The notes under the pieces were generated by a model. That model ran no database searches, was not told the origin of the DNA, and saw only the letters and a program-made list of their open reading frames with translations. A DNA stretch of 64,000 bases. Source: Colimorpha sp045576855 (GTDB taxonomy: Bacteria; Bacteroidota; Bacteroidia; Bacteroidales; P3). Made by a program: the position numbers and the translations under genes. The stretch is from positions 1 through 64,000 of the forward strand of contig JAZNHG010000035.1 of assembly GCA_045576855.1 (NCBI GenBank), read 5' to 3'. Positions within the stretch are counted from its first letter, which is position 1. The number at the start of each line of letters is the position of its first letter. Positions 1-8,935 of this stretch are shown here, piece by piece.

Positions 1-1
1 G

Positions 2-322
2 GAGGTGGGCTTCCTCTCGGCACCGGTCTACCGCCGCAGCGGGCTGCTGCAGGCCGTGCTGCCGGAGGTCATGGCGGGCTGCGAGGTGCAGCTCTGGGGC
101 CTGGTGCAGGACGCCCAGGGCCGCTGGTCGGAGACGCTCTATGTGGGCTACGGGCCGCTGGTGCCGGAGGTGGAAGGCACTGACGCTGTGGACCTTGTAT
201 CCCTGCCGGAAAGCCCCGTCGAAGCCCCCTCGTCGGCATCCGCCGCAGACCCCGGCAAGCCGGGGATAAACGGGACAAAGCAGCCCGCAGCCGCCCCCTC
301 GTGGCCGCCGGGACAGATTTGA
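2..322 (+). CDS. C-terminal fragment, DUF6266-like protein (5' end outside window)
   Basis: The reading frame is open from the window edge, so this is the C-terminal ~107 codons of a longer gene. The first half has a WGLVQDAQGRWSETLYVGYG stretch, which resembles the end of DUF6266 family proteins of Bacteroidota (small beta-rich proteins of unknown role that end in a similar hydrophobic 'xxVYVG' strand). This is a recognition by eye, not a search. The last ~45 residues are rich in Pro, Ala, Ser and Gly and look like a disordered tail. No signal or catalytic motif can be judged from the fragment. An inverted repeat follows about 50 bp downstream. Confidence 0.4.
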   Translation, partial: EVGFLSAPVYRRSGLLQAVLPEVMAGCEVQLWGLVQDAQGRWSETLYVGYGPLVPEVEGTDAVDLVSLPESPVEAPSSASAADPGKPGINGTKQPAAAPSWPPGQI

Positions 323-370
323 CGGCGGGACGAACCGTCTCCCAGCCCTGCGGGCTGTAATCCATGAAAT

Positions 371-395
371 CCGCAAGATTCACGAAATCTTGCGG
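371..395. terminator. 10-bp inverted repeat downstream of the DUF6266-like gene
   Basis: Arms CCGCAAGATT and AATCTTGCGG are perfectly complementary around a 5-base loop. It lies between the stop at 322 and the bamD promoter, so it could stop transcription of the first gene, but there is no T-run on either side. It may be only a stable hairpin. Confidence 0.4.
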
Positions 396-468
396 GCGCG
401 GCGGGCTGGCCACCCGGCTACAGACGGGCTGTGCCGAACCCCATTATTGGAGAAAGAATAAAATAATT

Positions 469-501
469 TACGCGTATATCAAAAATTATTCGTATCTTTG
501 C
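469..501 (+). promoter_or_regulatory. Bacteroidota-type promoter of bamD-like gene
   Basis: A TATCTTTGC core at 493-501 matches the TAnnTTTG -7 element, with TTTACG at 469-474 in -33 position. The start codon at 507 lies only 5 bases after the core, so the transcript would be leaderless or nearly so. Confidence 0.65.
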
Positions 502-506
502 ACGCT

Positions 507-1322
507 ATGAAAAATGTAAAATCCATCATAGGAATCTGCGCAATCAACTTGATGCTAGCCTCTTGCAACGGATACAACAAGTTGCTCAACAGCAACGATT
601 ACGAAGCAAAGTACGAGGCTGCCATGCGCTACTACAACGACAACAGCTACACGCGGGCCATACAGCTCTTCGAAAACCTGACGCTGCACTACCGTGGACG
701 CGACAATGCCGAGAACATCACGTGGTACTATGCCCAGAGCCTGCTGAAGGAGAAGGACTACATATCGGCGGCCTACCAGTTTCAGCGCTTCGGACGCCAG
801 TTCCCCTACAGCGAGCGCGTAGAGGAGGCGGCCTGGATGTCGGCCTACTGCAAGTACAAGGACTCGCCCGACTACCAGCTGGACCAGTCGCGCACCCGCG
901 AGGCCATCGAGGAGATGGAGGCATTCGCCGAGCGGTGGCCGCGCAGCACCTACATGCCGGAGCTGAACCGCTGTCTGGACGAGATGCGCGACAAACTGAC
1001 GATGAAAGAGTACGAGCTGGCCTTTGGCTACTACAACATCGAGGAGTACCGCGCCGCCTACGAGCAGTTCAAGCGCTTTCTGAACCTCTATCCCGAGTCG
1101 GATTTGCGCGAGCAGGCCATGTTCTACCAGCTCGACGCGGGCTACCGTCTGGCGGCCAACAGCCGCGAGGACAAGAAGCGAGACCGGCTGCAGCAGGTGC
1201 TGAGCGACTTCGAGCTCTTCAGCGGCAGCTTCGCCGACTCGAAGCATCTGAGTGCCGCCCAGACCATATACACCAAGGCACGCGCCATGCTCACCGACAT
1301 GGACCGCGCACAAGTGCAATGA
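507..1322 (+). CDS. bamD: Outer membrane protein assembly lipoprotein BamD-like
   Basis: This is a 271-residue lipoprotein with signal peptide and lipobox LASC (Cys20), followed by tandem TPR-like helices (for example a YYNDNSYTRAIQLFENL repeat and YYNIEEYRAAYEQFKRFLNLYP). The YfiO/BamD family acts at the periplasmic face of the outer membrane with BamA to insert beta-barrels. Start ATG 507 is chosen because it begins the signal peptide; an upstream TTG at 498 lies inside the promoter core. It is followed closely by the omega-like gene and coaBC, a gene order I recall as common in Bacteroidales. Confidence 0.88.
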   Translation: MKNVKSIIGICAINLMLASCNGYNKLLNSNDYEAKYEAAMRYYNDNSYTRAIQLFENLTLHYRGRDNAENITWYYAQSLLKEKDYISAAYQFQRFGRQFPYSERVEEAAWMSAYCKYKDSPDYQLDQSRTREAIEEMEAFAERWPRSTYMPELNRCLDEMRDKLTMKEYELAFGYYNIEEYRAAYEQFKRFLNLYPESDLREQAMFYQLDAGYRLAANSREDKKRDRLQQVLSDFELFSGSFADSKHLSAAQTIYTKARAMLTDMDRAQVQ

Positions 1323-1355
1323 AAACAAAATAACATCTACAACATACACAGAGCA

Positions 1356-1733
1356 ATGGAAGAAAAGAAAAAGAAGGTGATAAACACCACCATCACGCGC
1401 AACACCGCCGACTTCAGCAACATGACCGACAATATCTACGAGACGGTAGCGGTGCTGTCCAAACGCGCCAACCAGATAGCCGCCGAAGAGAAGAAGGAGC
1501 TGCACAGCAAAATCGACGATTTCAAGAGCAACAACGACAGCGTGGACGAAATCTACGAGAACCGCGAGCAGGTGGAAATCGTGCGCCGCTACGAGCAGCA
1601 GCCCAAACCCACGCTGGAAGCCACGGAGGAATACCTGGAGGGCCAGATATACTACCGCAACCCCGCCAAGGAGGACCAGCAGAAGAAACGCCTCGAGGCA
1701 CTGGAAGAGCAGGTAATCAAAGAGAACGCCTAA
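1356..1733 (+). CDS. rpoZ: RNA polymerase omega/Rpb6-like subunit
   Basis: This 125-residue, highly charged protein contains the omega/Rpb6 signature region at about residues 20-45 (NMTDNIYETVAVLSKRANQI), where the helix that clamps the beta' C-terminus is expected. The rest is a Lys/Glu-rich helical tail. In Bacteroidota this gene is typically annotated as RNA polymerase Rpb6/omega and sits between bamD and coaBC as here. The spacing to coaBC is only 4 bases, which points to one transcript. Omega is thought to aid assembly and stability of RNA polymerase. Confidence 0.8.
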   Translation: MEEKKKKVINTTITRNTADFSNMTDNIYETVAVLSKRANQIAAEEKKELHSKIDDFKSNNDSVDEIYENREQVEIVRRYEQQPKPTLEATEEYLEGQIYYRNPAKEDQQKKRLEALEEQVIKENA

Positions 1734-1737
1734 GAAG

Positions 1738-2919
1738 ATGAACATCGTTGTCGGCATCACGGGAGGCATAGCAGCCTACAAGGCACCCGAGCTGGTGAGG
1801 CTGCTGGTGAAGGCGGGGCATACGGTGCGCTGTGCCGCTACGGCCCACGCGCTGCAGTTCGTCACCCGCCCCACCCTGGAGACCGTGAGCGGACATCCAC
1901 TCTACAGCGACCTCTTCGCCTCGGGCGGCACCGAACATATCTCGCTCAAAGACTGGGCCGACCTGGTAGTGGTGGCCCCCGCCACGGCCAACATCATAGG
2001 CAAGGTGGCCTCGGGCATCGCCGACGATGCGCTGAGCACCCTGCTGCTGGCCTGCTCGCAGAAGCCTGTTCTCATGGCTCCAGCCATGAACAGCCTGATG
2101 TGGGCCCATCCCGCCGTGCAACGCAACATAGCCCAACTGCAGGCGTGGGGCATCGCCACCGTGGGTCCCGCCGAGGGCGAGCTGGCCTGCGGCGCCAGCG
2201 GTCCCGGCCGCATGGCCGAGCCGGAAGAGATAGTCCAGTATGTTGCAACACTGTTGCAACACACCCTCCCCCCCGCACTGCAAGGCCAACGATGGCTGGT
2301 CACCGCCGGACCCACCTACGAGCGCATAGACTCGGTACGCTTCATAGGCAACTACAGCAGCGGCAAGATGGGCTTCGCCCTGGCCGAGGCGCTAGCCACG
2401 GCGGGCGCCGACGTAGAGCTCGTCAGCGGACCGACCCACCTTGACAGCAGCCACCCGCAGGTGCATCTCACCCGCGTGGAGAATGCCCGCGAGATGTATG
2501 CCGCCGCCACCGCACTCTTCCCCACCTGCCGCGGGGCCATACTCTCGGCCGCCGTGGCCGACTATCGGCCCGCCACATGTACCGACCACAAGCTGAAGAA
2601 GCAGGGCGACGACGGCATGACCCTGGAGCTGGTGCAGAATCCCGACATACTGGCCACCCTGGGCAGCCAGAAGCAAGCGGGACAGCGTCTGGTGGGATTT
2701 GCCCTGGAGACCGACCACGAGCTGCAGAACGCACAAGGCAAGCTGCAGCGCAAACACTTGGATTATATCGTCATGAACTCGCTGCGCGACGCGGGCGCCG
2801 GATTTGGCGTAGACACCAACAAGGTGACCATCCTCGGTGCCGACGGCAGCCGCCTCGACAGCAAACTGATGAGCAAACGGGAGATAGCACAACTGATAGT
2901 CAAAACAGTCACAAGTTGA
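1738..2919 (+). CDS. coaBC: Bifunctional phosphopantothenoylcysteine decarboxylase / phosphopantothenate-cysteine ligase
   Basis: At 393 residues this is the usual length for Dfp/CoaBC, which makes 4'-phosphopantetheine for coenzyme A in two steps. The N-terminal flavoprotein (CoaC) half shows the catalytic His (GGTEHISL, His67), the PAMN motif (115-118) and the active-site Cys151 (ACGASGPGRMAEP). The CoaB half begins near residue 183 with TAGPTYERID and keeps NYSSGKMG, AVADYRP and a Lys-rich KLKK segment near 286. It overlaps the next gene by 4 bases. Confidence 0.96.
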   Translation: MNIVVGITGGIAAYKAPELVRLLVKAGHTVRCAATAHALQFVTRPTLETVSGHPLYSDLFASGGTEHISLKDWADLVVVAPATANIIGKVASGIADDALSTLLLACSQKPVLMAPAMNSLMWAHPAVQRNIAQLQAWGIATVGPAEGELACGASGPGRMAEPEEIVQYVATLLQHTLPPALQGQRWLVTAGPTYERIDSVRFIGNYSSGKMGFALAEALATAGADVELVSGPTHLDSSHPQVHLTRVENAREMYAAATALFPTCRGAILSAAVADYRPATCTDHKLKKQGDDGMTLELVQNPDILATLGSQKQAGQRLVGFALETDHELQNAQGKLQRKHLDYIVMNSLRDAGAGFGVDTNKVTILGADGSRLDSKLMSKREIAQLIVKTVTS

Positions 2920-3890
2920 AGAAGATAAGTATTCTAGCCATCATACTGGCCTCTCTGGCAATAGCCGGAGAAGCCTTTATTTTTGCCACCCGCAAGGACG
3001 AGAGTGACGAGCTGCACCAACGCGCCATACGCGCCGACTACCGCATCTATGCCCCGGCGCTGCCGGACACGCTGACATTCGCCGGCGAGCGGGTGCCGAT
3101 GAATCTGTACTATGTGCGCGAGAGCCTGGACCGCGAGCTGGTGAGCAACATGTACTACCAGTCGAACACCCTCTTCTACATCAAGCGCGCCACCCGCTTC
3201 TTCCCCACCATAGAACGCATACTGCGCGAAGAGGGGGTGCCGGAAGACTTCAAATATCTGTGCGTGGCCGAGAGCGGCCTGCAATGCGTCACTTCTCCAG
3301 CTGGGGCCCAAGGATACTGGCAGTTCATGAAGACCACCGGGCAGAAATACGGTCTGGAGGTGACCGACGACGTGGATATGCGCAACCACCTGGAGGCATC
3401 GACCCGCGCAGCCTGCCGCTACTTGAAAGACATGAAACGGCGCCTGGGAGGATGGACCGAGGCTGCGGCAGCCTACAACTGTGGCGAAAACGGACTGGGC
3501 AAACGGCTTGCGGGGCAGAAGCAGTCGAGCTACTACGAGCTGCTGCTCAACCAGGAGACCCAGCGCTACATCTTCCGCATCCTGGCCCTGAAGCTCATCA
3601 TGCAGCACCCGCAGGACTACGGCTACTACGTGCGCCGCTGCGACACCTACCCCGAAGTGCCCACCACCGAGGCAGACCTCTCGGGACAGGAGGTGGACCT
3701 GGTGGACTTCGCCATTGAGCATGGCACCACCTACAAGGTGCTGCGCTCACTCAACCCGTGGCTCAGCTCCAGCACCCTCAAGAACAAAGCCGGAAAGACC
3801 TACAAGGTAAAGCTACCGGTCAAGAAAGGGACGGAGTACAACACCATCGTAAAAGGCAAGCACGACACGACAGTGTTGGAAAGCATCTAG
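2916..3890 (+). CDS. Membrane-anchored lytic transglycosylase (MltD/SLT-like)
   Basis: The start is a TTG at 2916 that overlaps the coaBC stop (TTGA), giving a 324-residue protein beginning MKKISILAII with an N-terminal membrane segment (about 4-24). A GH23/SLT domain follows: catalytic Glu119 in VAESGL, then GAQGYWQFM and AAAAYNCGENGL, the usual order of SLT motifs. Such enzymes cleave the MurNAc-GlcNAc bond to form 1,6-anhydro ends. The last ~80 residues resemble a degenerate LysM-like wall-binding region (FAIEHGTTYKVLRSLNPWL). No ATG is available near the signal sequence. The lipoprotein gene converges 2 bases downstream. Confidence 0.88.
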   Translation: MKKISILAIILASLAIAGEAFIFATRKDESDELHQRAIRADYRIYAPALPDTLTFAGERVPMNLYYVRESLDRELVSNMYYQSNTLFYIKRATRFFPTIERILREEGVPEDFKYLCVAESGLQCVTSPAGAQGYWQFMKTTGQKYGLEVTDDVDMRNHLEASTRAACRYLKDMKRRLGGWTEAAAAYNCGENGLGKRLAGQKQSSYYELLLNQETQRYIFRILALKLIMQHPQDYGYYVRRCDTYPEVPTTEADLSGQEVDLVDFAIEHGTTYKVLRSLNPWLSSSTLKNKAGKTYKVKLPVKKGTEYNTIVKGKHDTTVLESI

Positions 3891-3892
3891 TA

Positions 3893-4708
3893 TTATTCTA
3901 CATCGCGCACCAGACGGACTGCAACACCGATGGTGCGGTGGCTATAGCCTAGGCGTGCCCTTGGGAAGCCATTGTCTTGGTAGAAACGGACTGTGACGCA
4001 CTCACATAGTGTGGTCGGGTGCGGCGATGCAGTGCGGTAATGTCCCCTAGAATTTGTGTCATACAGATGGTCATCCATTCTGTAGCCACTGGCAGGAAGG
4101 AATACACAACTATCCGGTATCACACCGGGGTGCTCCAACTGCTGCGTGTATCCATCGGGGAATATGAGCAGACCGTACTGGCCATTGATACGGACATTCA
4201 TGTACGAGTTGTAGAGGCAGGTGTCGCCGTCGAAGGTACGCTTGTTGAGCAGATAGTCCCACTCCTCGGCTGTGAGAGTGCGCCACCCTTCGCCGAGGGT
4301 CGCAATGAGCTGCGGATTGGTGCCATAGTCAATAAAAGGCTCTCGATAGTACATCCATGTATTCGCCCCGGCAGTATCTTCGTCGGTCAAGCCCCAGTTT
4401 GTATTCTCAGCACTCCAGCGGAAGAGGTCGCAGGTGTCATCGTTATAGACAGAAAGCACGTCTCCCTGATGCTCGGCGAAACGCCACTGGTGATTGATAT
4501 ACTGAAGGTTGCCTGGGCTGAATCTAACCTTCTGCGAGTCGCTCACCGAGAACAGCGCTGCCACAAGGGTGTCCGCTTCGACTGTCCCGCCAGGATTATC
4601 CGGTCCCGATGGCGTCGGGACAGTGCTGTTTTCTGGCTCGCAGCCTACCGCCAGTATTGCCGTCAGCAGCACAGCAACCGCATATACCAAAAGACGTTCC
4701 TTGCACAT
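3893..4708 (-). CDS. Lipoprotein of unknown function
   Basis: This 271-residue protein has a signal peptide and lipobox AVGC (Cys23), then a Pro/Ser/Gly linker. The body has the FSVSDSQKVRFSPGNLQY opening common to many Bacteroidales surface lipoproteins, a central GWRTLTAEEWDYLLNKR stretch and a C-terminal GVAVRLVRDV. The GWR-LTxEEW pattern resembles part of the formylglycine-generating-enzyme fold family, but no catalytic Cys is evident, so a binding or structural role is more likely. It ends 2 bases from the lytic transglycosylase stop (convergent). Confidence 0.7.
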   Translation of the reverse strand: MCKERLLVYAVAVLLTAILAVGCEPENSTVPTPSGPDNPGGTVEADTLVAALFSVSDSQKVRFSPGNLQYINHQWRFAEHQGDVLSVYNDDTCDLFRWSAENTNWGLTDEDTAGANTWMYYREPFIDYGTNPQLIATLGEGWRTLTAEEWDYLLNKRTFDGDTCLYNSYMNVRINGQYGLLIFPDGYTQQLEHPGVIPDSCVFLPASGYRMDDHLYDTNSRGHYRTASPHPTTLCECVTVRFYQDNGFPRARLGYSHRTIGVAVRLVRDVE

Positions 4709-4791
4709 ATTCTTTTTTTCCAGATAACACTATACAAGGTCCTTTTATTGCACAGGAAGAACTTTTTTCGCGCAAAGTCGCGGAAAATATG

Positions 4792-4800
4792 TAACTTTGC
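4792..4800 (+). promoter_or_regulatory. Promoter -7 core of uvrA
   Basis: TAACTTTGC matches TAnnTTTG, with a T-rich TTTTTTCG block about 21 bases upstream (4763-4770) as -33 candidate. The leader to the ATG at 4825 is about 20 bases. Confidence 0.6.
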
Positions 4801-4824
4801 AATTTGACTAACTGAATCAGCACG

Positions 4825-7668
4825 ATGTCCAACGACAATAGCATCAAGATATTAGGCGCGCGAGAGCACAACCTTCAGAATATAGACTTGGAGATACCCC
4901 GCAACCAACTGGTGGTATTCACCGGGCTGAGCGGCAGCGGCAAGTCGTCTCTTGCCTTCGACACCATACACGCCGAGGGGCAGCGCCGCTACATGGAAAC
5001 CTTCTCGGCCTACGCACGCCGATTCATCGGTAACATGGAGCGGCCGGACGTGGACCTGATTGAAGGCCTATCGCCTGTAATTGCCATCGAGCAAAAGAGC
5101 ACCAACAACAACCCGCGTTCCACCGTGGGCACCATCACCGACACCTACGACTTTTTGCGACTGCTCTACGCCCGCATCGGTAAAGCCTACAGCCTCGATA
5201 GTGGCAAACCGATGGTGAAGTACAGCGAAGAGAAGATACTGGACATCATACGCGAGAGCTACGGCAGCCACGACATCGTGGTGTTGGCCCCGCTGGTGAA
5301 ACGGCGCAAGGGTCACTACCGCGAGCTCTTCGAGCAGGTAGCCAAGAAAGGCTTCCTCAAAGTGAGGGTAGACGGAGAAATCAAGGAAATCACCTACAAG
5401 ATGCAGGTAGACCGCTACAAGGTGCACGACATAGAGCTAGTGGTGGACCGCCTGCGAGCCAGAGGCAACCAGACACGCCTGCGCGAGGCCGTACAGACCG
5501 CTTTCCGTCAGGGCAAAGGCATACTGATGGTGCTGGACAACGACGAGAAAGGCAGCATACGCTACTTCAGCAAGATGCTGATGGACCCCGACACAGGACT
5601 CTCCTACCCCGAACCCGAGCCCAACACCTTCTCGTTCAACTCGCCGTACGGTGCCTGCCCTCACTGCAACGGACTGGGCGAAGTGGCGCAAATCGACATG
5701 AGCAAGCTCATTCCCAACCGAAAGAAGAGCATACGCGACGGCGCCATCGAGGTGCTGGGCAAGTACTCGCCCACGAACTACGTCTACCGCAAGCTGGAAC
5801 TGATGGGCAAACACTACGACTTCACACTTGACGACCCTGTGGAGAACCTGAGCGAGGAGGCCATAAACGCCATACTCTACGGCAGCAACCACTTCACCGG
5901 CATCGAAGATCCGGAAGACCCAGGCTACCTGAGCGACTTTCAAGGTATCGTGAACTATATCACCTCCCTTTCGTCGGAGGACAGTCCTGCCAGCCTGCAA
6001 AAATGGGCTGCCTCGTTCATGAATACTGTGCCCTGCCCCGAATGCCACGGCCACAGGTTGAAGGCCGAAAGTCTGGCATTCCGCATCTTGGACAAAAACA
6101 TCGGCCAGCTGGCCGACATGGATTTGATAGAGCTGCAAGAATGGCTACAGGGACTCGAAGCGCAACTTGACGAACGCGATGCCGCTGTAGCTCACGATGT
6201 ACTGACCGAGATACTGAAACGGCTCAACTTCCTCAACAACGTCGGCGTAGGCTACCTCTCCATGAACCGCAGCTCGCGCAGTTTGAGTGGCGGCGAGGCG
6301 CAGCGCATACGTCTGGCCACACAGATTGGCTCGCAATTGGTCAATGTGCTCTATATCCTCGACGAGCCCAGCATCGGCCTGCACCAACGCGACAACCAAC
6401 GCTTGATAGACAGTCTGAAGCAGCTGCGTGACCTGGGGAACTCAGTCATCGTGGTGGAACACGACCGCGACATGATGATGGCCGCCGACTTTCTGGTCGA
6501 CATTGGCCCCGGGGCTGGCGTGCATGGCGGCAAAGTGTTGTTTGCTGGCAACATAACAGACAAAAAAGAGGCCAAAACGCCATCGCTGACACTACAATAT
6601 CTGTCCAGGGAGCGAGACATACCCCTGCCCAAACGGCGCAATATCAAAGGCCATGAACACATATTATTGCGCGGCTGCACCGGCAACAACCTCCGCGGCG
6701 TAGACTTGGACCTGCCACTCGGCATGCTGGTTTGCATCACCGGTGTCAGCGGCAGCGGCAAATCCACACTCATCGGCGACACCCTCCTACCCATCCTCAG
6801 CCAACACTTCTACCATTCAATACGAACTCCGCTGCCCTACCAGTCTATCGAAGGTATCGAGCATATCGACAAAGTCATCCAGATTGACCAATCACCCATC
6901 GGCCGCACACCGCGTTCCAATCCAGCCACCTATGTCGGCCTCTTCGACGACATACGGCGCCTCTTCGCAGAATTACCGTCGGCACGTATCCGTGGCTACA
7001 AGCCCGGCCGCTTCAGTTTCAACGTCAGCGGGGGACGATGCGAGCATTGCAAAGGTGCCGGTTTGCGTACCATCGAGATGAACTTTCTGCCCGATGTCTA
7101 TGTGCAATGCGAGGTATGCGGTGGCAAACGATACAACCGCGAGACATTGGAAATACGCTACAAGGGGAAGTCTATCGCCGATGTGCTGGACATGACCATC
7201 GACGAGGCTGTAGACTTCTTCGAGAGCATGCCTAAACTGTACCGCAAACTGAAAACCCTGCAGGACGTGGGACTGGGATATATCACCCTGGGGCAACAGA
7301 GTACCACCCTAAGCGGTGGCGAGGCTCAACGCGTAAAACTGGGCGCCGAACTCAGCAAAAGCGATACCGGCCGCACCCTGTACGTACTGGATGAACCCAC
7401 CACCGGACTGCACTTCGAAGACATTCGCATCCTGCTGGGCGTACTGCAAAAACTGGTCGACAAAGGGAATTCTGTGCTGATTATCGAGCACAACATGGAT
7501 GTCATCAAGGTGGCCGACTGGATTATCGACCTAGGTCCTGACGGTGGACGCGCCGGTGGACAAATCACATTCTGTGGGACACCCGAACAGCTGGCCCGTC
7601 AGAAAAACAACTTCACCGGCATATACCTAAAAGAAGAACTTGACGCCATGCAGAAGGTCAACGCATAA
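4825..7668 (+). CDS. uvrA: Excinuclease ABC subunit A
   Basis: At 947 residues this is a full-length UvrA, the damage-sensing ATPase of nucleotide excision repair. Both ABC halves are intact: the first Walker A is GLSGSGKSS near residue 34, and the second is GVSGSGKST around residue 640. Two ABC signatures (SLSGGEAQRIRLATQIG and TLSGGEAQRVKLGAEL) and two Walker B regions (YILDEPSIGLH, YVLDEPTTGLH) are present. Zinc-binding CxxC pairs are seen in CPHCNGLG, CPECHGHR and CEHCKGAG/CEVCGGKRY. Its last 11 bases overlap the convergent thioesterase gene. Confidence 0.98.
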   Translation: MSNDNSIKILGAREHNLQNIDLEIPRNQLVVFTGLSGSGKSSLAFDTIHAEGQRRYMETFSAYARRFIGNMERPDVDLIEGLSPVIAIEQKSTNNNPRSTVGTITDTYDFLRLLYARIGKAYSLDSGKPMVKYSEEKILDIIRESYGSHDIVVLAPLVKRRKGHYRELFEQVAKKGFLKVRVDGEIKEITYKMQVDRYKVHDIELVVDRLRARGNQTRLREAVQTAFRQGKGILMVLDNDEKGSIRYFSKMLMDPDTGLSYPEPEPNTFSFNSPYGACPHCNGLGEVAQIDMSKLIPNRKKSIRDGAIEVLGKYSPTNYVYRKLELMGKHYDFTLDDPVENLSEEAINAILYGSNHFTGIEDPEDPGYLSDFQGIVNYITSLSSEDSPASLQKWAASFMNTVPCPECHGHRLKAESLAFRILDKNIGQLADMDLIELQEWLQGLEAQLDERDAAVAHDVLTEILKRLNFLNNVGVGYLSMNRSSRSLSGGEAQRIRLATQIGSQLVNVLYILDEPSIGLHQRDNQRLIDSLKQLRDLGNSVIVVEHDRDMMMAADFLVDIGPGAGVHGGKVLFAGNITDKKEAKTPSLTLQYLSRERDIPLPKRRNIKGHEHILLRGCTGNNLRGVDLDLPLGMLVCITGVSGSGKSTLIGDTLLPILSQHFYHSIRTPLPYQSIEGIEHIDKVIQIDQSPIGRTPRSNPATYVGLFDDIRRLFAELPSARIRGYKPGRFSFNVSGGRCEHCKGAGLRTIEMNFLPDVYVQCEVCGGKRYNRETLEIRYKGKSIADVLDMTIDEAVDFFESMPKLYRKLKTLQDVGLGYITLGQQSTTLSGGEAQRVKLGAELSKSDTGRTLYVLDEPTTGLHFEDIRILLGVLQKLVDKGNSVLIIEHNMDVIKVADWIIDLGPDGGRAGGQITFCGTPEQLARQKNNFTGIYLKEELDAMQKVNA

Positions 7669-8050
7669 GCCATTGGCGCACCTCGTCTGGTATCACCTCT
7701 GACGAGGAGGTGCTACGACGATAGCCAGCCATAACCGTGCGGCATTCGACACAAACATCGCCAGTATCGATGTCCACCACCTGCTGAACAACGGTGAGGC
7801 TCTTGTTTCCAAAACGTTCTATCTCGGTAGTGACATGGATCCTATCATGGTAATGTATCTGCCGCTTGAAGTCTACATCATAGTGAACCACCATAACGGT
7901 AAAATCGCTCTTGACAGGAGAAAGTCCGCGAGATGAGAAGAATGCATCCTTGCCAAGGTCGAGATATTCCATGATGACAGCATTGTTGACGTGTCCCATC
8001 TGGTCGACATCATTGAAACGTATTTGTATTGGAATAGAGTGTATGCTCAT
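7658..8050 (-). CDS. Acyl-CoA thioesterase, 4-hydroxybenzoyl-CoA thioesterase fold (YbgC/FadM-like)
   Basis: This 130-residue single hot-dog domain has the family signature RFNDVDQMGHVNNA (residues ~11-24), in which the Asp is the usual catalytic residue, followed by the long central helix YLDLGKDAFF. It hydrolyses acyl-CoA thioesters; the chain-length preference cannot be read from sequence. It starts 10 bases after the histidine kinase stop and is the last gene of the response regulator - giant protein - kinase operon. Its 3' end overlaps uvrA by 11 bases on the opposite strand. Confidence 0.88.
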   Translation of the reverse strand: MSIHSIPIQIRFNDVDQMGHVNNAVIMEYLDLGKDAFFSSRGLSPVKSDFTVMVVHYDVDFKRQIHYHDRIHVTTEIERFGNKSLTVVQQVVDIDTGDVCVECRTVMAGYRRSTSSSEVIPDEVRQWLMR

Positions 8051-8060
8051 AATTGCGTAT

Positions 8061-8912
8061 TCAATTCTTTTTTAGTGAAAGGAAGTATTCGAGACCACCT
8101 TGCGGACGATTCTTGGCATAAATCTCTCCATTATGGAATAGCACAGCATGCTTAACAATAGAGAGTCCGAGCCCAGTGCCACCATTACGACGAGAACGAC
8201 CGCTGTCGATACGTACGAAACGATCGAAAAGGCGGGCCAGGTATTCGTCAGGCACGCCGACTCCGTCGTCATAATAATGAATATAATAGTACGAATCTGG
8301 CGGGTTCAATCGTGTAGGGTGGTAAGTGGATATGACAATCTGACAGCCTTCGCCGGCATGAGTGATCGAGTTTTCGATGAGATTGCGGAAGATACAATAG
8401 AGCAACTCATGATTGCCCAAAATGGGCATCGCATCGGACAAACGGTTATCTATCGTAATGGAGGCAGACTGGGCTCTGTCAGCGAGTTCATCTATAGCTT
8501 CACCGACCACAGCTACCACATCCACCTCGGCGCGAGGAAAGAGGTCTGCACTCTCCTCCAGCTTGTTGATTATTGAGACATCGCGTATAAGGTCTGTGAG
8601 ACGCAGCGTCTGGCTATAGCAACGCTCCAAATAATAACGGCGTCGCTCGTCATCGACAGGATGGGGGCCTAGCAGCGTTTCCAGGTAGCCGCGAATGGAA
8701 CTGACCGGCGTCTTCAACTCATGCGCTATATTGGATGTCAGTTCCTGCTTTAGCTGGCGGTTGCGCTGCCAAGCCGCTTCAGCATCCAACCTAAGACGGG
8801 TCGATTCGTCAGCCAACTGCCGCAGGCGCCGGTTCTTGCGCATCAAGCGAATATAGAGCACCAGCACAGCCGCCACCGCAGCCAGCAATACCCAATCTGA
8901 CAAATCCATCAT
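8061..8912 (-). CDS. Sensor histidine kinase, single TM, no extracytoplasmic sensor domain (PhoR-like)
   Basis: This 283-residue kinase has one membrane helix (about residues 6-22), a short coiled-coil linker, then HisKA with phospho-acceptor His64 in SNIAHELKTPVSSIRG. The HATPase domain shows the N box NLIENSITHAG, G1 DDGVGVP, the F region and G2 GGTGLGLSIVKH. There is no HAMP, PAS or periplasmic domain, so the signal probably reaches it through the membrane segment or a partner. It lies 23 bases downstream of the giant secreted protein gene, two genes after an OmpR-type regulator that has no other kinase in its operon. The pair are inferred to be cognate. Confidence 0.92.
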   Translation of the reverse strand: MMDLSDWVLLAAVAAVLVLYIRLMRKNRRLRQLADESTRLRLDAEAAWQRNRQLKQELTSNIAHELKTPVSSIRGYLETLLGPHPVDDERRRYYLERCYSQTLRLTDLIRDVSIINKLEESADLFPRAEVDVVAVVGEAIDELADRAQSASITIDNRLSDAMPILGNHELLYCIFRNLIENSITHAGEGCQIVISTYHPTRLNPPDSYYYIHYYDDGVGVPDEYLARLFDRFVRIDSGRSRRNGGTGLGLSIVKHAVLFHNGEIYAKNRPQGGLEYFLSLKKN

Positions 8913-8935
8913 ACGCAGCCTCTTCTTTTGACAGT

